Origin: Hyphomicrobiales bacterium
Lineage (GTDB): Bacteria > Pseudomonadota > Alphaproteobacteria > Rhizobiales > Rhizobiaceae
NCBI GenBank assembly: GCA_900469965.1
Contig: UBZP01000009.1
Coordinates: 55,228-119,227, forward strand
Direction of reading: 5' to 3'
DNA length: 64,000 nucleotides
Below, in pieces: positions 50,470 to 59,043 of the stretch. The translations under genes and the position numbers were made by a program. Position 1 is the first letter of the stretch; the number at the start of each line of letters is the position of its first letter. The notes under the pieces are model-generated. The model was not told the origin of the DNA, did no database searches, and worked only from the letters and a program-made list of their open reading frames with translations.

Positions 50470-52062
50470 ATGCAAGCGCCATCGCAAGACACCGGCCTCG
50501 CCGGCCGCCGGGAATGGATCGGCCTCTGCGTGCTGTCGATCGCCTGCCTGATCTACTCGATGGACCTGTCCATCCTGTTTCTCGCCACCCCCGCCATCGT
50601 CGCCGATCTCGACCCGTCGGCATCGGAACTCTTGTGGATCAATGACATCTACGGCTTCATGGTCGCAGGCTTCCTGGTCACCATGGGCACGCTCGGCGAC
50701 CGGATCGGCCGCCGGCGGGTGCTCCTGATCGGCGCCTTCGCCTTCGGCGTGGCCTCGGCGCTGGCCGCCTTCTCCGCCACGGCGGAGCAACTGATCGCCG
50801 CGCGCGCGCTGCTCGGCATCGCGGGCGCCACGATCGCGCCGTCGACGCTGTCCCTGATCGTCAACCTGTTCAAGAACGAGGCCGAGCGCAACCGCGCCAT
50901 CGGCGTCTGGGGAACGGCCTTCTCGGTCGGTGGTCTCATCGGGCCGCTGCTCGGCGGCTTCCTGCTGCAGTATTTCCACTGGGGCGCGGTGTTCCTGATC
51001 AACATCCCCGCCATGCTCGTCCTGCTCGTGGTCGCGCCGATCCTGCTGCCGGAATACAAGAGCCCGGACGGCACCCGGCTCGACCTTGCGAGCGTGCTTT
51101 TGTCGCTCGCGACCGTCCTGCCGGTCATCTACGGCCTGAAGCACATGGCCGCGGACGGTTTCCAGTTGAAGCACCTGCTGCCGATCGCAGCCGGGCTTGC
51201 GGTCGGGTGGCTGTTCATCCGTCGCCAGGAGACCCTGTCCCATCCGCTGATCGACCTGAAGCTGTTCAGGATACCGGCCTTCACCGCCTCGCTGCTGGTC
51301 AATCTCGCCGGCATGTTCTTCGTCTTCGGCGTCTTCCTTTACCAGAACCTGTTTCTCCAGTTCGTGCTCGGGCTTTCGCCGCTCGCAGCCGCCCTCTGGT
51401 CGGTGCCGTCGTCGCTGGTCTTCACGGTCATGTCGCTCCAGGCCTACCGCTTCACCAACCGCTTCGGCCCGGTCCGGACGGTCCTTCTGGGGCTCGTGGT
51501 CAATGCGGTGGGAACGCTGGCCATGGCGGTCGCCGCCTACTACGAGAACATCTACGGCGTGCTCGGCGCCAACATGATCATCGCGCTCGGCTTCGTGCCG
51601 GTGGTGCTGACGACGACCGGCCTGATCGTCGGCACCGCGCCGCCGGAACGCTCCGGCTCGGCCTCGGCGATCTCCGAGACCAGCGCGGAATTCGGCGGCG
51701 CGCTCGGCGTCGCCCTGCTCGGCAGCCTCGGCACGCTGATCTACCGCTGGCTGATGGCCGGCGCCGACGTCGCAGGCCTCGACCCCGCCCAGGCCGCCGC
51801 GGTCAGGACGACGATCGGCGGCGCCATCGAGACCGCCACGGCCCTCGGCGCGACGACGCTGGCGGACAAGGCCATGGCCGAGACTGCGCTGGGCGCAGCC
51901 GCGGCCCCCGCCTGGCTGGAGGCCGCCCGCCAGTCCTTCTCCACCGGCTTCGCCGTCTGCTGTCTTCTCGCCGCCGTCACCCTCCTCGCGCTCGCCGCGG
52001 TCGCCCGCGAAATCTACGCCCGCGCCCATCTCGACGAGAAGGCGCTCGCCGCCCGGCATTGA
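50470..52062 (+). CDS. DHA2-family (14-TM) major facilitator exporter
   Basis: A 530-residue drug:H+ antiporter of the QacA/SmvA type with fourteen predicted membrane segments. Motifs: DLSILFLATPAI near the start (motif D1), GDRIGRRRVLLIGA between TM2 and TM3 (motif A), and GGLIGPLLGG in TM5 (motif C of exporters). Likely expels quaternary ammonium compounds or dyes. ATG at 50470 follows GGGAGAACC. No adjacent TetR regulator, which is unusual for this class. Confidence 0.94.
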   Translation: MQAPSQDTGLAGRREWIGLCVLSIACLIYSMDLSILFLATPAIVADLDPSASELLWINDIYGFMVAGFLVTMGTLGDRIGRRRVLLIGAFAFGVASALAAFSATAEQLIAARALLGIAGATIAPSTLSLIVNLFKNEAERNRAIGVWGTAFSVGGLIGPLLGGFLLQYFHWGAVFLINIPAMLVLLVVAPILLPEYKSPDGTRLDLASVLLSLATVLPVIYGLKHMAADGFQLKHLLPIAAGLAVGWLFIRRQETLSHPLIDLKLFRIPAFTASLLVNLAGMFFVFGVFLYQNLFLQFVLGLSPLAAALWSVPSSLVFTVMSLQAYRFTNRFGPVRTVLLGLVVNAVGTLAMAVAAYYENIYGVLGANMIIALGFVPVVLTTTGLIVGTAPPERSGSASAISETSAEFGGALGVALLGSLGTLIYRWLMAGADVAGLDPAQAAAVRTTIGGAIETATALGATTLADKAMAETALGAAAAPAWLEAARQSFSTGFAVCCLLAAVTLLALAAVAREIYARAHLDEKALAARH

Positions 52063-52143
52063 GGGGGATCAGCGAGCAGATGCGCCGTGACTCCGTTTCG
52101 GGCCCCCAGGCGGACAGCACGACCAGGGAGCCCGCGAAACGCC

Positions 52144-53277
52144 TCATTCATGGAGCGGGGTGAAGCCCAGGTTGGAAGGGGCCATCAGCTCGGCGGGCGG
52201 GAACAACTCCTCGAGCCCGACCGGACGGCGGACAAGGCTGACGACGGTGAGATCTGCTCTGCCGCCCGATGACGTACGGTATTCCCGCAAGGGGATGCCA
52301 TCGGCCGTCAGGCACTGCTCTTTCCCCGCGTCGGCCATGTTGGGCGTCATGTCGAACCACCTGCACGGCTCCCCCAGATATTCGTCGCCCCGCTCCAGGT
52401 CGACCTGGCCGGTTGCAATGTCGAAAGAGTTCGAGAAACGGCCGGGCTTGCGCAGTGAACGGGAGGCACGAAACCAATGGGAATCTCCCGAAAACACGAC
52501 GAAGATGCCCTGGTCGTCGAGTTCGTTCCAGACCCTGAACCGGACGGTTCCGTCTTCGTCCCGCTGCTCCTCAGCCCGCCAGGGGTAGTGCCTCAACATT
52601 CTGAATGCCGCGTTCCCGCTCACCATTCTGACTTCGAAATCGGCAGCCGTTGCAGGTTTCTCGGGATACACTCGCAGCGGCGCCAACCAGAAGTCGGGCC
52701 GAAAGAGCCTCGCAGGAGGCCGCACTTCTGCCTCCGCGACCGGTCCGCGCGTCAGTTTCACCAGCTGCGTCTCCGACATCGGTCGATCGTCGGCGGACGA
52801 CAACGTCTTTGTCGCGATCTCTATTCCGTCAGCCGATTGGCAGCTGAACCAGAACGGCCCATATTGCCCGTTTCCGGGCCCGCGACGAAAGAGCTGCCAC
52901 CACTTGCAGTGCTCTCCAGCATAGCTTCCGGCGTCAGCGCCTTCCCTTGCCGAACCGATGCCCTCGTAGTCGCGCGAAGGTACCGCCCTTTTCACCATCA
53001 CGCTGGAGAAGTCGTCCCCATCCGCTTTCGTTGCGCTCAGCCACGCATTGGCGTGAAAATTCCCGTAGCCGATATGAAGGATGCCGTCTCGAACCTCCTC
53101 GACGCGCGCCCATCCCTTGTGATGCACAACGGTGCGGGAATACGTCCTTGACCCGTCCTGTCCTGTCATGGTGGCAGAGTAGTCCGGGGCGCTTCTCGTG
53201 GAGGAAAATGGCACCTCGGATGCCGATGCTGCGTTCACAACGAAAAGGAGCCCGAGTAGCGCAAGACTGTACTTCAA
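52144..53277 (-). CDS. secreted protein with internal duplication, unrecognised
   Basis: A 377-residue exported protein with signal peptide (YSLALLGLLFVVNAASAS). The two halves are related: HCKWWQLF...CQSADGIEI...LVKLTRGPV...PPARLFRP in the first half and PCRWFDMT...CLTADGIPL...VVSLVRRPV...PPAELMAP in the second, each with a Cys pair and a Trp, so it is probably a tandem of one beta-rich domain. Family not recognised. The start is TTG at 53277 behind a strong GGAGG. GC is visibly lower than in neighbours, suggesting recent acquisition or relaxed selection. Confidence 0.65.
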   Translation of the reverse strand: MKYSLALLGLLFVVNAASASEVPFSSTRSAPDYSATMTGQDGSRTYSRTVVHHKGWARVEEVRDGILHIGYGNFHANAWLSATKADGDDFSSVMVKRAVPSRDYEGIGSAREGADAGSYAGEHCKWWQLFRRGPGNGQYGPFWFSCQSADGIEIATKTLSSADDRPMSETQLVKLTRGPVAEAEVRPPARLFRPDFWLAPLRVYPEKPATAADFEVRMVSGNAAFRMLRHYPWRAEEQRDEDGTVRFRVWNELDDQGIFVVFSGDSHWFRASRSLRKPGRFSNSFDIATGQVDLERGDEYLGEPCRWFDMTPNMADAGKEQCLTADGIPLREYRTSSGGRADLTVVSLVRRPVGLEELFPPAELMAPSNLGFTPLHE

Positions 53278-53506
53278 CTATGCCTCCAGCCGCTCGCGAA
53301 CCTGGCCATCAGGGCTACCGCGATATCAGGGCCATCTTGACGTTCAACGCACAACCTGAAAGGGCAGCGGCGAAAAATGGTTGACGCAAGGTTATCATCT
53401 GGCGACAGGGGCCGGCCTGCTTTTCCCCGGACGCGGACTTGACCATTCCGTCCAGCTCGCGGACGACGGCAGCCCAATCCGCACACCGCCCCCGATCCGG
53501 CCGTCC

Positions 53507-55084
53507 TCACATCGCCGCAGCCAGCCGTCCTGCCGCGCTGATGTCTTCGTGAAACCGCGCCACCGCCTCCGCCCGCTTTCCCGCATCCGGAATGCGCAGC
53601 AGATAGGAGGGATGGACGGTGACGAAGAGGGCTCGCCCGTCCGCCATTGCCATCGGCGTGCCGCGCACGGCCTCCAGCTTCGAGCGCATGCCGGTCAGCG
53701 CGAACAGCGCCGTCGCGCCCATCGCCACCACCAGTTTCGGCCGCACCAGCTCGACCTCCCGGGCCAGCCAGAAGCGGCAGTGCTGCACCTCGTCGGCGTT
53801 CGGCCGCTGGTGGACGCGGCGCTTGCCGCGCGGCTCGTACTTGAAGTGCTTGACCGCATTGGTGAGGTAGAGCCCCGCCCGGTCGATGCCGGCGGCGGCG
53901 AGCGCTTCGTCGAAGACCTGCCCGGCCGGGCCGACGAAGGGGCGGCCGGCGAGGTCCTCGCGGTCGCCGGGCTGCTCGCCGACCAGCATGACGTCCGCCC
54001 GCTCCGGCCCCTCGCCGCAGACCGTCTGCGTCGCCCGCTGGTGCAGCGGGCAGCGGGTGCAGGCGCTTGCCTCCTGCCGCAGCGCCGCAAGCGTGCCGGC
54101 CGGCGGCGGCGCCGGCTGCGGCAGCCGCGCGGCTCTCTCCTGGATGCGGCGGTGATAGGGCAAGGGCTCGCTCGCAGCCCTCGCCGCCATCGCCTGCAGG
54201 CTGGCCTCGGCGTTGGCGATCAGGCCGGGGATCAGCGTCGCCTCCGGCAGGTTGCGCCAGTATTTCTTCGGCATTTCCGCCTGCATCGCCTTCACCTTCA
54301 GCCGCGCTGGGTTGAAGATGCTGGCATAGTAGGTCCGCCACAGCTCGTCGGCGTCGTCGGCCAGATCGGGCTTGCGGCAGGGCGTGCCGTCGAGGGTCAG
54401 CGTCCGCCCGTCCCAGGCGGCCGATCCCCTCGGCGTCGCGATCAGCCAGTCCATGTCGGTGAAGCGGCGCTGGAAGAACGGCGCCACGCGGGCAACGATG
54501 TGATGATCCGGCTCGAACCAGGCGACGAAGCGCCGCCGGCCGCCCGCCGGCCCGCCCTTCAGCTCCTTGAAGCGCACGAAGGCCGTCATCTTGTGCGCAT
54601 CGCGGCGCACGCTCTTCGCCATCAGGTTCGCCCGCACCACGTCGGTGTCGGAGGCGACCTCGAGCAGCCGCCGGTCCGCCTGCAGCCGCCACAGGAGCCG
54701 GTAGAGCAGCAGGAACCGGGCGGGATCGGAATGGCAGACGACGGCCGCAGCCAGCGCCGGGAAGGCGGCCGGCACCCGCGGCGGCCCCGAGACCCCGCTT
54801 CCGGCGGCGGAGCCGTTCCCGACGGTCGCCACGTCGAGCGCCAGTTCTTCAGCCACCAGTCTTTCGGGTGCCAATCTTTCGGGTGCCAGTTCTCCAGGCC
54901 CCGATCTCCCGGCCCCGCCAACTGCCGATCCCCCGAACGCCGGTTCCTCGAAGGCGAGCCCCGGCGAAGTGTCGCGCTCGCACCACTCGACCTCCCCCGG
55001 CGCCACGCCGGCGATGAGGAGGTCGCGCGCGGCGTCGCGCCATTCCGGAAAGTCCCCCCGGCCTTCCAGCATCACCCGCCGCAT
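53507..55084 (-). CDS. DUF4130 - UdgX fusion (uracil-DNA glycosylase-like)
   Basis: A 525-residue two-domain protein. Residues about 1-320: DUF4130-type domain that accompanies the radical SAM partner (LLYRLLWRLQADRRLLEV, RFTDMDWLIATPRGSAAWDG). Residues about 335-525: UdgX, a [4Fe-4S] uracil-DNA glycosylase with GEQPGDREDLAGRPFVGPAG, the loop GKRRVHQRPNADE whose His (about 425) forms a covalent link to DNA after uracil removal, and HPSYLLR. A low-complexity linker (PERLAPERL) lies near residue 70. Its ATG overlaps the rSAM stop in TGATG. Expected role: capture of uracil or a related damaged base. Confidence 0.92.
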   Translation of the reverse strand: MRRVMLEGRGDFPEWRDAARDLLIAGVAPGEVEWCERDTSPGLAFEEPAFGGSAVGGAGRSGPGELAPERLAPERLVAEELALDVATVGNGSAAGSGVSGPPRVPAAFPALAAAVVCHSDPARFLLLYRLLWRLQADRRLLEVASDTDVVRANLMAKSVRRDAHKMTAFVRFKELKGGPAGGRRRFVAWFEPDHHIVARVAPFFQRRFTDMDWLIATPRGSAAWDGRTLTLDGTPCRKPDLADDADELWRTYYASIFNPARLKVKAMQAEMPKKYWRNLPEATLIPGLIANAEASLQAMAARAASEPLPYHRRIQERAARLPQPAPPPAGTLAALRQEASACTRCPLHQRATQTVCGEGPERADVMLVGEQPGDREDLAGRPFVGPAGQVFDEALAAAGIDRAGLYLTNAVKHFKYEPRGKRRVHQRPNADEVQHCRFWLAREVELVRPKLVVAMGATALFALTGMRSKLEAVRGTPMAMADGRALFVTVHPSYLLRIPDAGKRAEAVARFHEDISAAGRLAAAM

Positions 55085-56316
55085 CACAGCAGCGACAATT
55101 GCCGCGGCGCGGGCGCAAACATCGTGCGCAGGTCCGGCCGGTCGATCAGCCGCCGCGGCGTCCAGCCCTCGGCGACGACGAAGGCCTGCACCTTGCGGAT
55201 CGAGACGCCGAGCCGTTTGAGGTCGTCGAGCCGCAGCCGGCGCAGCCGGCGCGCCGACAGGATCGCAGCCACCGTCTTCGTGCCGAGCCCCGGTACGCGC
55301 AGGAGCATCTCGCGCACGGCCCGGTTGACGTCGACGGGAAAGGCCGCCCGGTTCGCCAAAGCCCAGGCGAGCTTCGGGTCGAGGTCGAGGTCGAGCATGC
55401 CGCCCGGCTGGCTGGCGGTGATCTCCCCGATATCGAAGCCGTAGAACCGATAGAGCCAGTCGGCCTGGTAGAGCCGGTGCTCGCGCATCAAGGGCGGCTT
55501 GATCAGCGGCAGCGCCTTCGAACTGTCGGGGATCGGGCTGAAGGCGGAATAGTAGACGCGCTTCAGCCCGTAGCTCGAATAGAGCCGGCCGCTGGTCGAA
55601 AGGATCGTCGCGTCATTGGCACCGTCGGCGCCGACGATCATCTGCGTGCTCTGCCCCGCCGGCACGAACCGTTTCGTCCGCCTGGTCTGCAGCGTCGGCT
55701 CCGCCGCCTCCTCGATCTTCAGCCGCAGTTCGCCCATGGCGCGGCGGATGCCGGCCGGCTTCTTCTCCGGCGCCAGCCGTGCGATGCCGCCGTCGGTCGG
55801 CAGCTCGATGTTGAGCGACAGCCGGTCGGCATGCAGCCCCGCCTCCTCGATCAGGTGCGGCGAGGCCTCCGGAATGGTCTTCAGGTGGATGTAGCCGCGG
55901 AAATTGTGCGTCAGCCGCAGCTCGCGCGCGATCCGCACCATCTGCTCCATCGTGTGGTCGGAGGAGCGGATGATGCCGGAGGAGAGGAACAGCCCCTCGA
56001 TATAGTTGCGCCGGTAGAATTCCAGCGTCAGCCACACCACCTCCTCCGGCGTGAACCGGGCGCGCTCGACATTGCTGGAGGAGCGGTTGACGCAATAGGC
56101 GCAGTCGTAGATGCAGAAGTTGGTGAGCAGGATCTTCAGGAGCGAGATGCACCGCCCGTCCGGCGCATAGGCGTGGCAAATCCCCGCACCTTCCGTCGAG
56201 CCGAGGCCGCCGGTCGCAGCGGAATCCCGCTTCACCGTCCCGCTCGAGGCGCAGGAGGCGTCGTATTTCGCGGCGTCCGAAAGGATGGCCAGGCGTTCCC
56301 GAAGCGTTTTCCTCAT
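55084..56316 (-). CDS. UdgX-linked radical SAM protein, putative DNA repair/modification
   Basis: A 410-residue radical SAM protein of the type always found with UdgX/DUF4130. Cluster motif CxxxCxxC in NFCIYDCAYCVNR; an extra Cys pair lies earlier (ICHAYAPDGRC). The C-terminus carries a helix-hairpin-helix (LLRVPGLGTKTVAAILSARR) for DNA binding, ending in PRQLSLL. Substrate unknown; repair or modification of a DNA base has been proposed. ATG at 56316 is used because a GTG at 56328 lies inside the LexA-like box; a very short or absent leader is implied. Confidence 0.92.
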   Translation of the reverse strand: MRKTLRERLAILSDAAKYDASCASSGTVKRDSAATGGLGSTEGAGICHAYAPDGRCISLLKILLTNFCIYDCAYCVNRSSSNVERARFTPEEVVWLTLEFYRRNYIEGLFLSSGIIRSSDHTMEQMVRIARELRLTHNFRGYIHLKTIPEASPHLIEEAGLHADRLSLNIELPTDGGIARLAPEKKPAGIRRAMGELRLKIEEAAEPTLQTRRTKRFVPAGQSTQMIVGADGANDATILSTSGRLYSSYGLKRVYYSAFSPIPDSSKALPLIKPPLMREHRLYQADWLYRFYGFDIGEITASQPGGMLDLDLDPKLAWALANRAAFPVDVNRAVREMLLRVPGLGTKTVAAILSARRLRRLRLDDLKRLGVSIRKVQAFVVAEGWTPRRLIDRPDLRTMFAPAPRQLSLL

Positions 56317-56322
56317 CCGTAT

Positions 56323-56337
56323 GTTCACTATATGTTC
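56323..56337 (-). promoter_or_regulatory. LexA-type SOS box (GTTC-N7-GTTC)
   Basis: The alphaproteobacterial LexA motif GTTC-N7-GTTC is exact at 56323-56337. It overlaps a likely -10 (TATAGT) with TTGACG 15 bp upstream, so bound LexA would block the rSAM-udgX promoter. Confidence 0.65.
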
Positions 56338-56433
56338 CGTTGCCGTTCGTCAAGAATGATCCGCAACGCCGCGAAATCTCCACGCGGGCGATCCCAACAA
56401 CGGCCGGCTTTGTGACAGTGATGCGAATTTATC

Positions 56434-56463
56434 TGGAAATCGATCTGGACGATCTGCTATAAG
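56434..56463 (+). promoter_or_regulatory. candidate greA promoter
   Basis: TGGAAA (56434-56439), 18 bp, TATAAG (56458-56463). A transcript starting near 56470 would cross the hairpin at 56486-56522 before greA. Confidence 0.45.
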
Positions 56464-56485
56464 CGCCCCAATTGAATCTGAACAT

Positions 56486-56522
56486 GGTTCCGAAGTTTCC
56501 CTTCGGGACCTGTTTTGTTTTG
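56486..56522 (+). terminator. terminator-like hairpin in greA leader
   Basis: A 10-bp stem (56486-56495 with 56501-56510, one T:G pair) with loop TTTCC is followed by TGTTTTGTTTTG. It lies between the greA promoter and its ATG (56563). In E. coli the greA leader is terminated to give GraL small RNAs; this looks like an equivalent arrangement. Confidence 0.65.
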
Positions 56523-56562
56523 TGTCTGCAACAAGCGGATACAGCGGGAAGGACAGAGGAAA

Positions 56563-57039
56563 ATGGTCGATAAGGTGCCGATGACTCAGGGCGGTTTCGT
56601 CAAGCTGCAGGAAGAACTGCGCTGGCGCCAGCAGGAAGAGCGCCCGCGAATCATCGAGGCGATTTCCGAGGCACGTGCCCATGGCGACCTTTCCGAAAAC
56701 GCCGAGTACCATGCGGCCAAGGAAGCCCAGAGCCACAACGAGGGCCGGATCACCGAGCTTGAGGACCTGGTTGCCCGCGCAGAAGTGATCGATCTCGCCA
56801 AGATGTCGGGCGACACCGTCAAGTTCGGCGCCCGCGTCAAGCTCGTCGACGAGGACACCGAGGAAGAGAAGGTCTACCAGATCGTCGGCGACCAGGAAGC
56901 CGACGTGAAGGAAGGCCGCATCTCCATTTCCTCCCCGATCGCGCGTGCGTTGATCGGCAAGGAGGTCGGTGAATCGATCGAGGTCAATGCGCCCGGCGGT
57001 TCCAAGGCCTACGAGATCCTGTCCATCTCCTGGGGCTGA
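56563..57039 (+). CDS. greA: transcription elongation factor GreA
   Basis: A 158-residue factor that rescues backtracked RNA polymerase. N-terminal coiled coil with the conserved tip [21 protein letters not shown] (acidic residues reach the active site) and a C-terminal FKBP-like domain ([20 protein letters not shown]). ATG at 56563 gives the standard [11 protein letters not shown] start, with GAGG just upstream. Followed by lpsB after 10 bp. Confidence 0.97.
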   Translation: MVDKVPMTQGGFVKLQEELRWRQQEERPRIIEAISEARAHGDLSENAEYHAAKEAQSHNEGRITELEDLVARAEVIDLAKMSGDTVKFGARVKLVDEDTEEEKVYQIVGDQEADVKEGRISISSPIARALIGKEVGESIEVNAPGGSKAYEILSISWG

Positions 57040-57049
57040 TGCGCCGGGC

Positions 57050-58135
57050 ATGACCGGCTCCCCGGCAAAGGACGCAACCCGCGTCGACATCGCCGATGTC
57101 GACGTCGTCGCGCCGAACTTCAAGCGCCGGCTCTCCGGCGTCACCTCGACCATCATCCAGCTCGTGCCGATGCAGCGCCGGCTCGGCCAGCGGGTGGCGA
57201 CGCTCGGACCAGGGCTGCCGGCCGAGATCCCGCATATCCGCTTCTTCGACCTCCTGTCGCTCTGGCGCCCGCCGGCCGGCGGCAGGCACCGGGTCTGGCA
57301 TGCCCGCCGCAACACTGAGATGCTGCCCGGCATCTTTCTGCGCGACGTGCTGCGCATGCCGCTGAAGCTGCTCTTCACCTCCGCCGCCCAGCGCCGCCAC
57401 AGCCGCTACACCCGCTTCCTGATCCGCCGCATGGATGCGGTGATCGCCACCAGCGGCCGCTCCGGCTCCTTCCTTGAGGTTCCGCACACCGTCATCCGCC
57501 ACGGCGTCGACCTCGAGCGGTTCCACCCGCCCGGCGGTCCGGACGACACGATCGCGGCGACGGGCCTGCCGGGGCGATACCTCGTCGGCTGCTTCGGCCG
57601 CGTGCGCCACCAGAAGGGCACCGATCTCTTCGTCCGCGCCATGATCGCGCTGCTCCCCCGCAATCCGGACTGGACCGCCGTCATTTCCGGCCGCGTCACC
57701 CCCGAGCACAAGGGCTTCGCCGACGCCCTGAAGGCGGAGATCGCCACGGCCGGACTGTCGGATCGCATCGTCTTCCTCGGCGAGGTCGACGACATCAAGC
57801 CCTGGTACCGGCGGCTGTCCCTCTACGTCGCCCCCTCGCGCAACGAGGGCTTCGGCCTGACGCCGCTGGAGGCGATGGCCTCGCAGACAGCGGTGGTCAC
57901 CTCCGATGCCGGCGCCTATGCGGAGATGACGATCGAGGGCGTGACCGGCCAGGTGGTGCCCGCCGGCGACGGCACGGCGCTGACGGCAGCGATCGGCCAC
58001 GCCATGGCCGATCCGCAAGCGACGCTTGAGGCGGGCCGCAAGGCGCTCGACCACGTCCGCGCGACCTTCGCCCTCGAAACGGAAGCGACCGCGATCGGCG
58101 AGGTCTACCGCCGCCTGCTGGCGCAGTCGCCCTGA
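57050..58135 (+). CDS. lpsB: LPS core mannosyltransferase (LpsB/LpcC)
   Basis: A 361-residue family 4 glycosyltransferase that adds mannose to the inner core of rhizobial LPS. Seen: VVAPNFKRRLSGVTSTIIQL start, WHARRNTEMLPGI, YLVGCFGRVRHQKGTDLF, and nucleotide-sugar motif ApSRNEGFGLTPLEAMAS (Glu-x7-Glu). Closely recalls S. meliloti LpsB, which is also encoded beside greA. ATG at 57050 lies 10 bp behind greA, so co-transcription is likely. It ends 10 bp from the convergent gene. Confidence 0.93.
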   Translation: MTGSPAKDATRVDIADVDVVAPNFKRRLSGVTSTIIQLVPMQRRLGQRVATLGPGLPAEIPHIRFFDLLSLWRPPAGGRHRVWHARRNTEMLPGIFLRDVLRMPLKLLFTSAAQRRHSRYTRFLIRRMDAVIATSGRSGSFLEVPHTVIRHGVDLERFHPPGGPDDTIAATGLPGRYLVGCFGRVRHQKGTDLFVRAMIALLPRNPDWTAVISGRVTPEHKGFADALKAEIATAGLSDRIVFLGEVDDIKPWYRRLSLYVAPSRNEGFGLTPLEAMASQTAVVTSDAGAYAEMTIEGVTGQVVPAGDGTALTAAIGHAMADPQATLEAGRKALDHVRATFALETEATAIGEVYRRLLAQSP

Positions 58136-58145
58136 CCCTTCCGGC

Positions 58146-59039
58146 TCAGCGCACCAGCCGGTCGTCGAAGGCGATCCCGATGTCGGAAAGGGCGGAGACG
58201 GGCGAGAAATTGACGAGCGCGATCCCCCGCTCCTCCGCAACGGTCCTTGCCAGCGCGACATGCCCGAGGATGCGCGCCTCCGCCCCGGCGATCCCGGAAA
58301 AGGCGGCCTGCCCCCTCTCCTCGTAGAAGCGCGGCTCGGCGGCGTTGCGGATGTCGATGCCGACGAAGCCGATTTTCACCGGCCGCAGCGCGATGGCGAA
58401 CTGCAGCGCCGAAACCGCCACCGATCCGCCCTGGAACACGCCGCGCTCGGGGCTGAGCGAAAAACCGTATTCGCCCGTCGGATCCAGCCGCACGAAATCG
58501 AGCGCCCGGATCTGGGCGGCCGTGCGGCGCGGCAGGCCATAGGGCTTGCGGATATCGTTGATGAGGATCACCCGCCTGTCGGCGAGCCAGCCGCGATCGC
58601 GCTCGCAGATCGCCCGCAAGGCGGCGACGGAGAACAGGCACGCCTGCCCTGCCGCGATCTTCTCGCGCATCAGCTCGAAATGCCGGTAGACGAAGCGCTC
58701 GTCCTCGACGGCGACGGCGAGCGGTGCGGCGACCGGGCCGCCGGCGAGATGGATCGCGCCGTTGAGCAGGACCGCGCTTGAAGGCTCCAGCCGGGAGAGG
58801 TCGCCCCCGGCCACCGACGGTCCCGAGCCGACGATGTGGATCCATGCCCGGGTGGCGTCGATGAGGATGCCCGCATCCCGCAGCGTCGCCACCGGCTGGC
58901 GGCGATAGTGCAGCACCCGGCCCTCGTCGATCGAAAGCCCCGGATACCAGTCCTGCACATGGGCGAGGTCTCGCCCGAGCAGCAGGCGCGCGCCGAGCTT
59001 GATCAGCGACCGGGACAGCGGGCGGTCGGAGCGGCCCAA
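58146..59039 (-). CDS. glycosyltransferase-like protein (DUF115/sialyltransferase-like)
   Basis: A 297-residue soluble protein. The motif WIHIVGSGPSVAGGDLSRL followed by AVLLNGAIHLAGG, and KIGFVGIDIRNA later, recalls DUF115 and CstI-type sialyltransferase folds, so a role in LPS sugar transfer is likely given lpsB next door. I cannot assign a donor or acceptor. The start appears to be TTG at 59039, 4 bp behind the lrp stop, with TGAGGCG upstream, so the two genes form an operon. Confidence 0.6.
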   Translation of the reverse strand: MGRSDRPLSRSLIKLGARLLLGRDLAHVQDWYPGLSIDEGRVLHYRRQPVATLRDAGILIDATRAWIHIVGSGPSVAGGDLSRLEPSSAVLLNGAIHLAGGPVAAPLAVAVEDERFVYRHFELMREKIAAGQACLFSVAALRAICERDRGWLADRRVILINDIRKPYGLPRRTAAQIRALDFVRLDPTGEYGFSLSPERGVFQGGSVAVSALQFAIALRPVKIGFVGIDIRNAAEPRFYEERGQAAFSGIAGAEARILGHVALARTVAEERGIALVNFSPVSALSDIGIAFDDRLVR

Positions 59040-59043
59040 CGCC

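Noticed and set aside
53278..53506. Possible small gene between the duplicated secreted protein and udgX.
   Set aside because: No frame shows both a ribosome-binding site and coding-type codon use.
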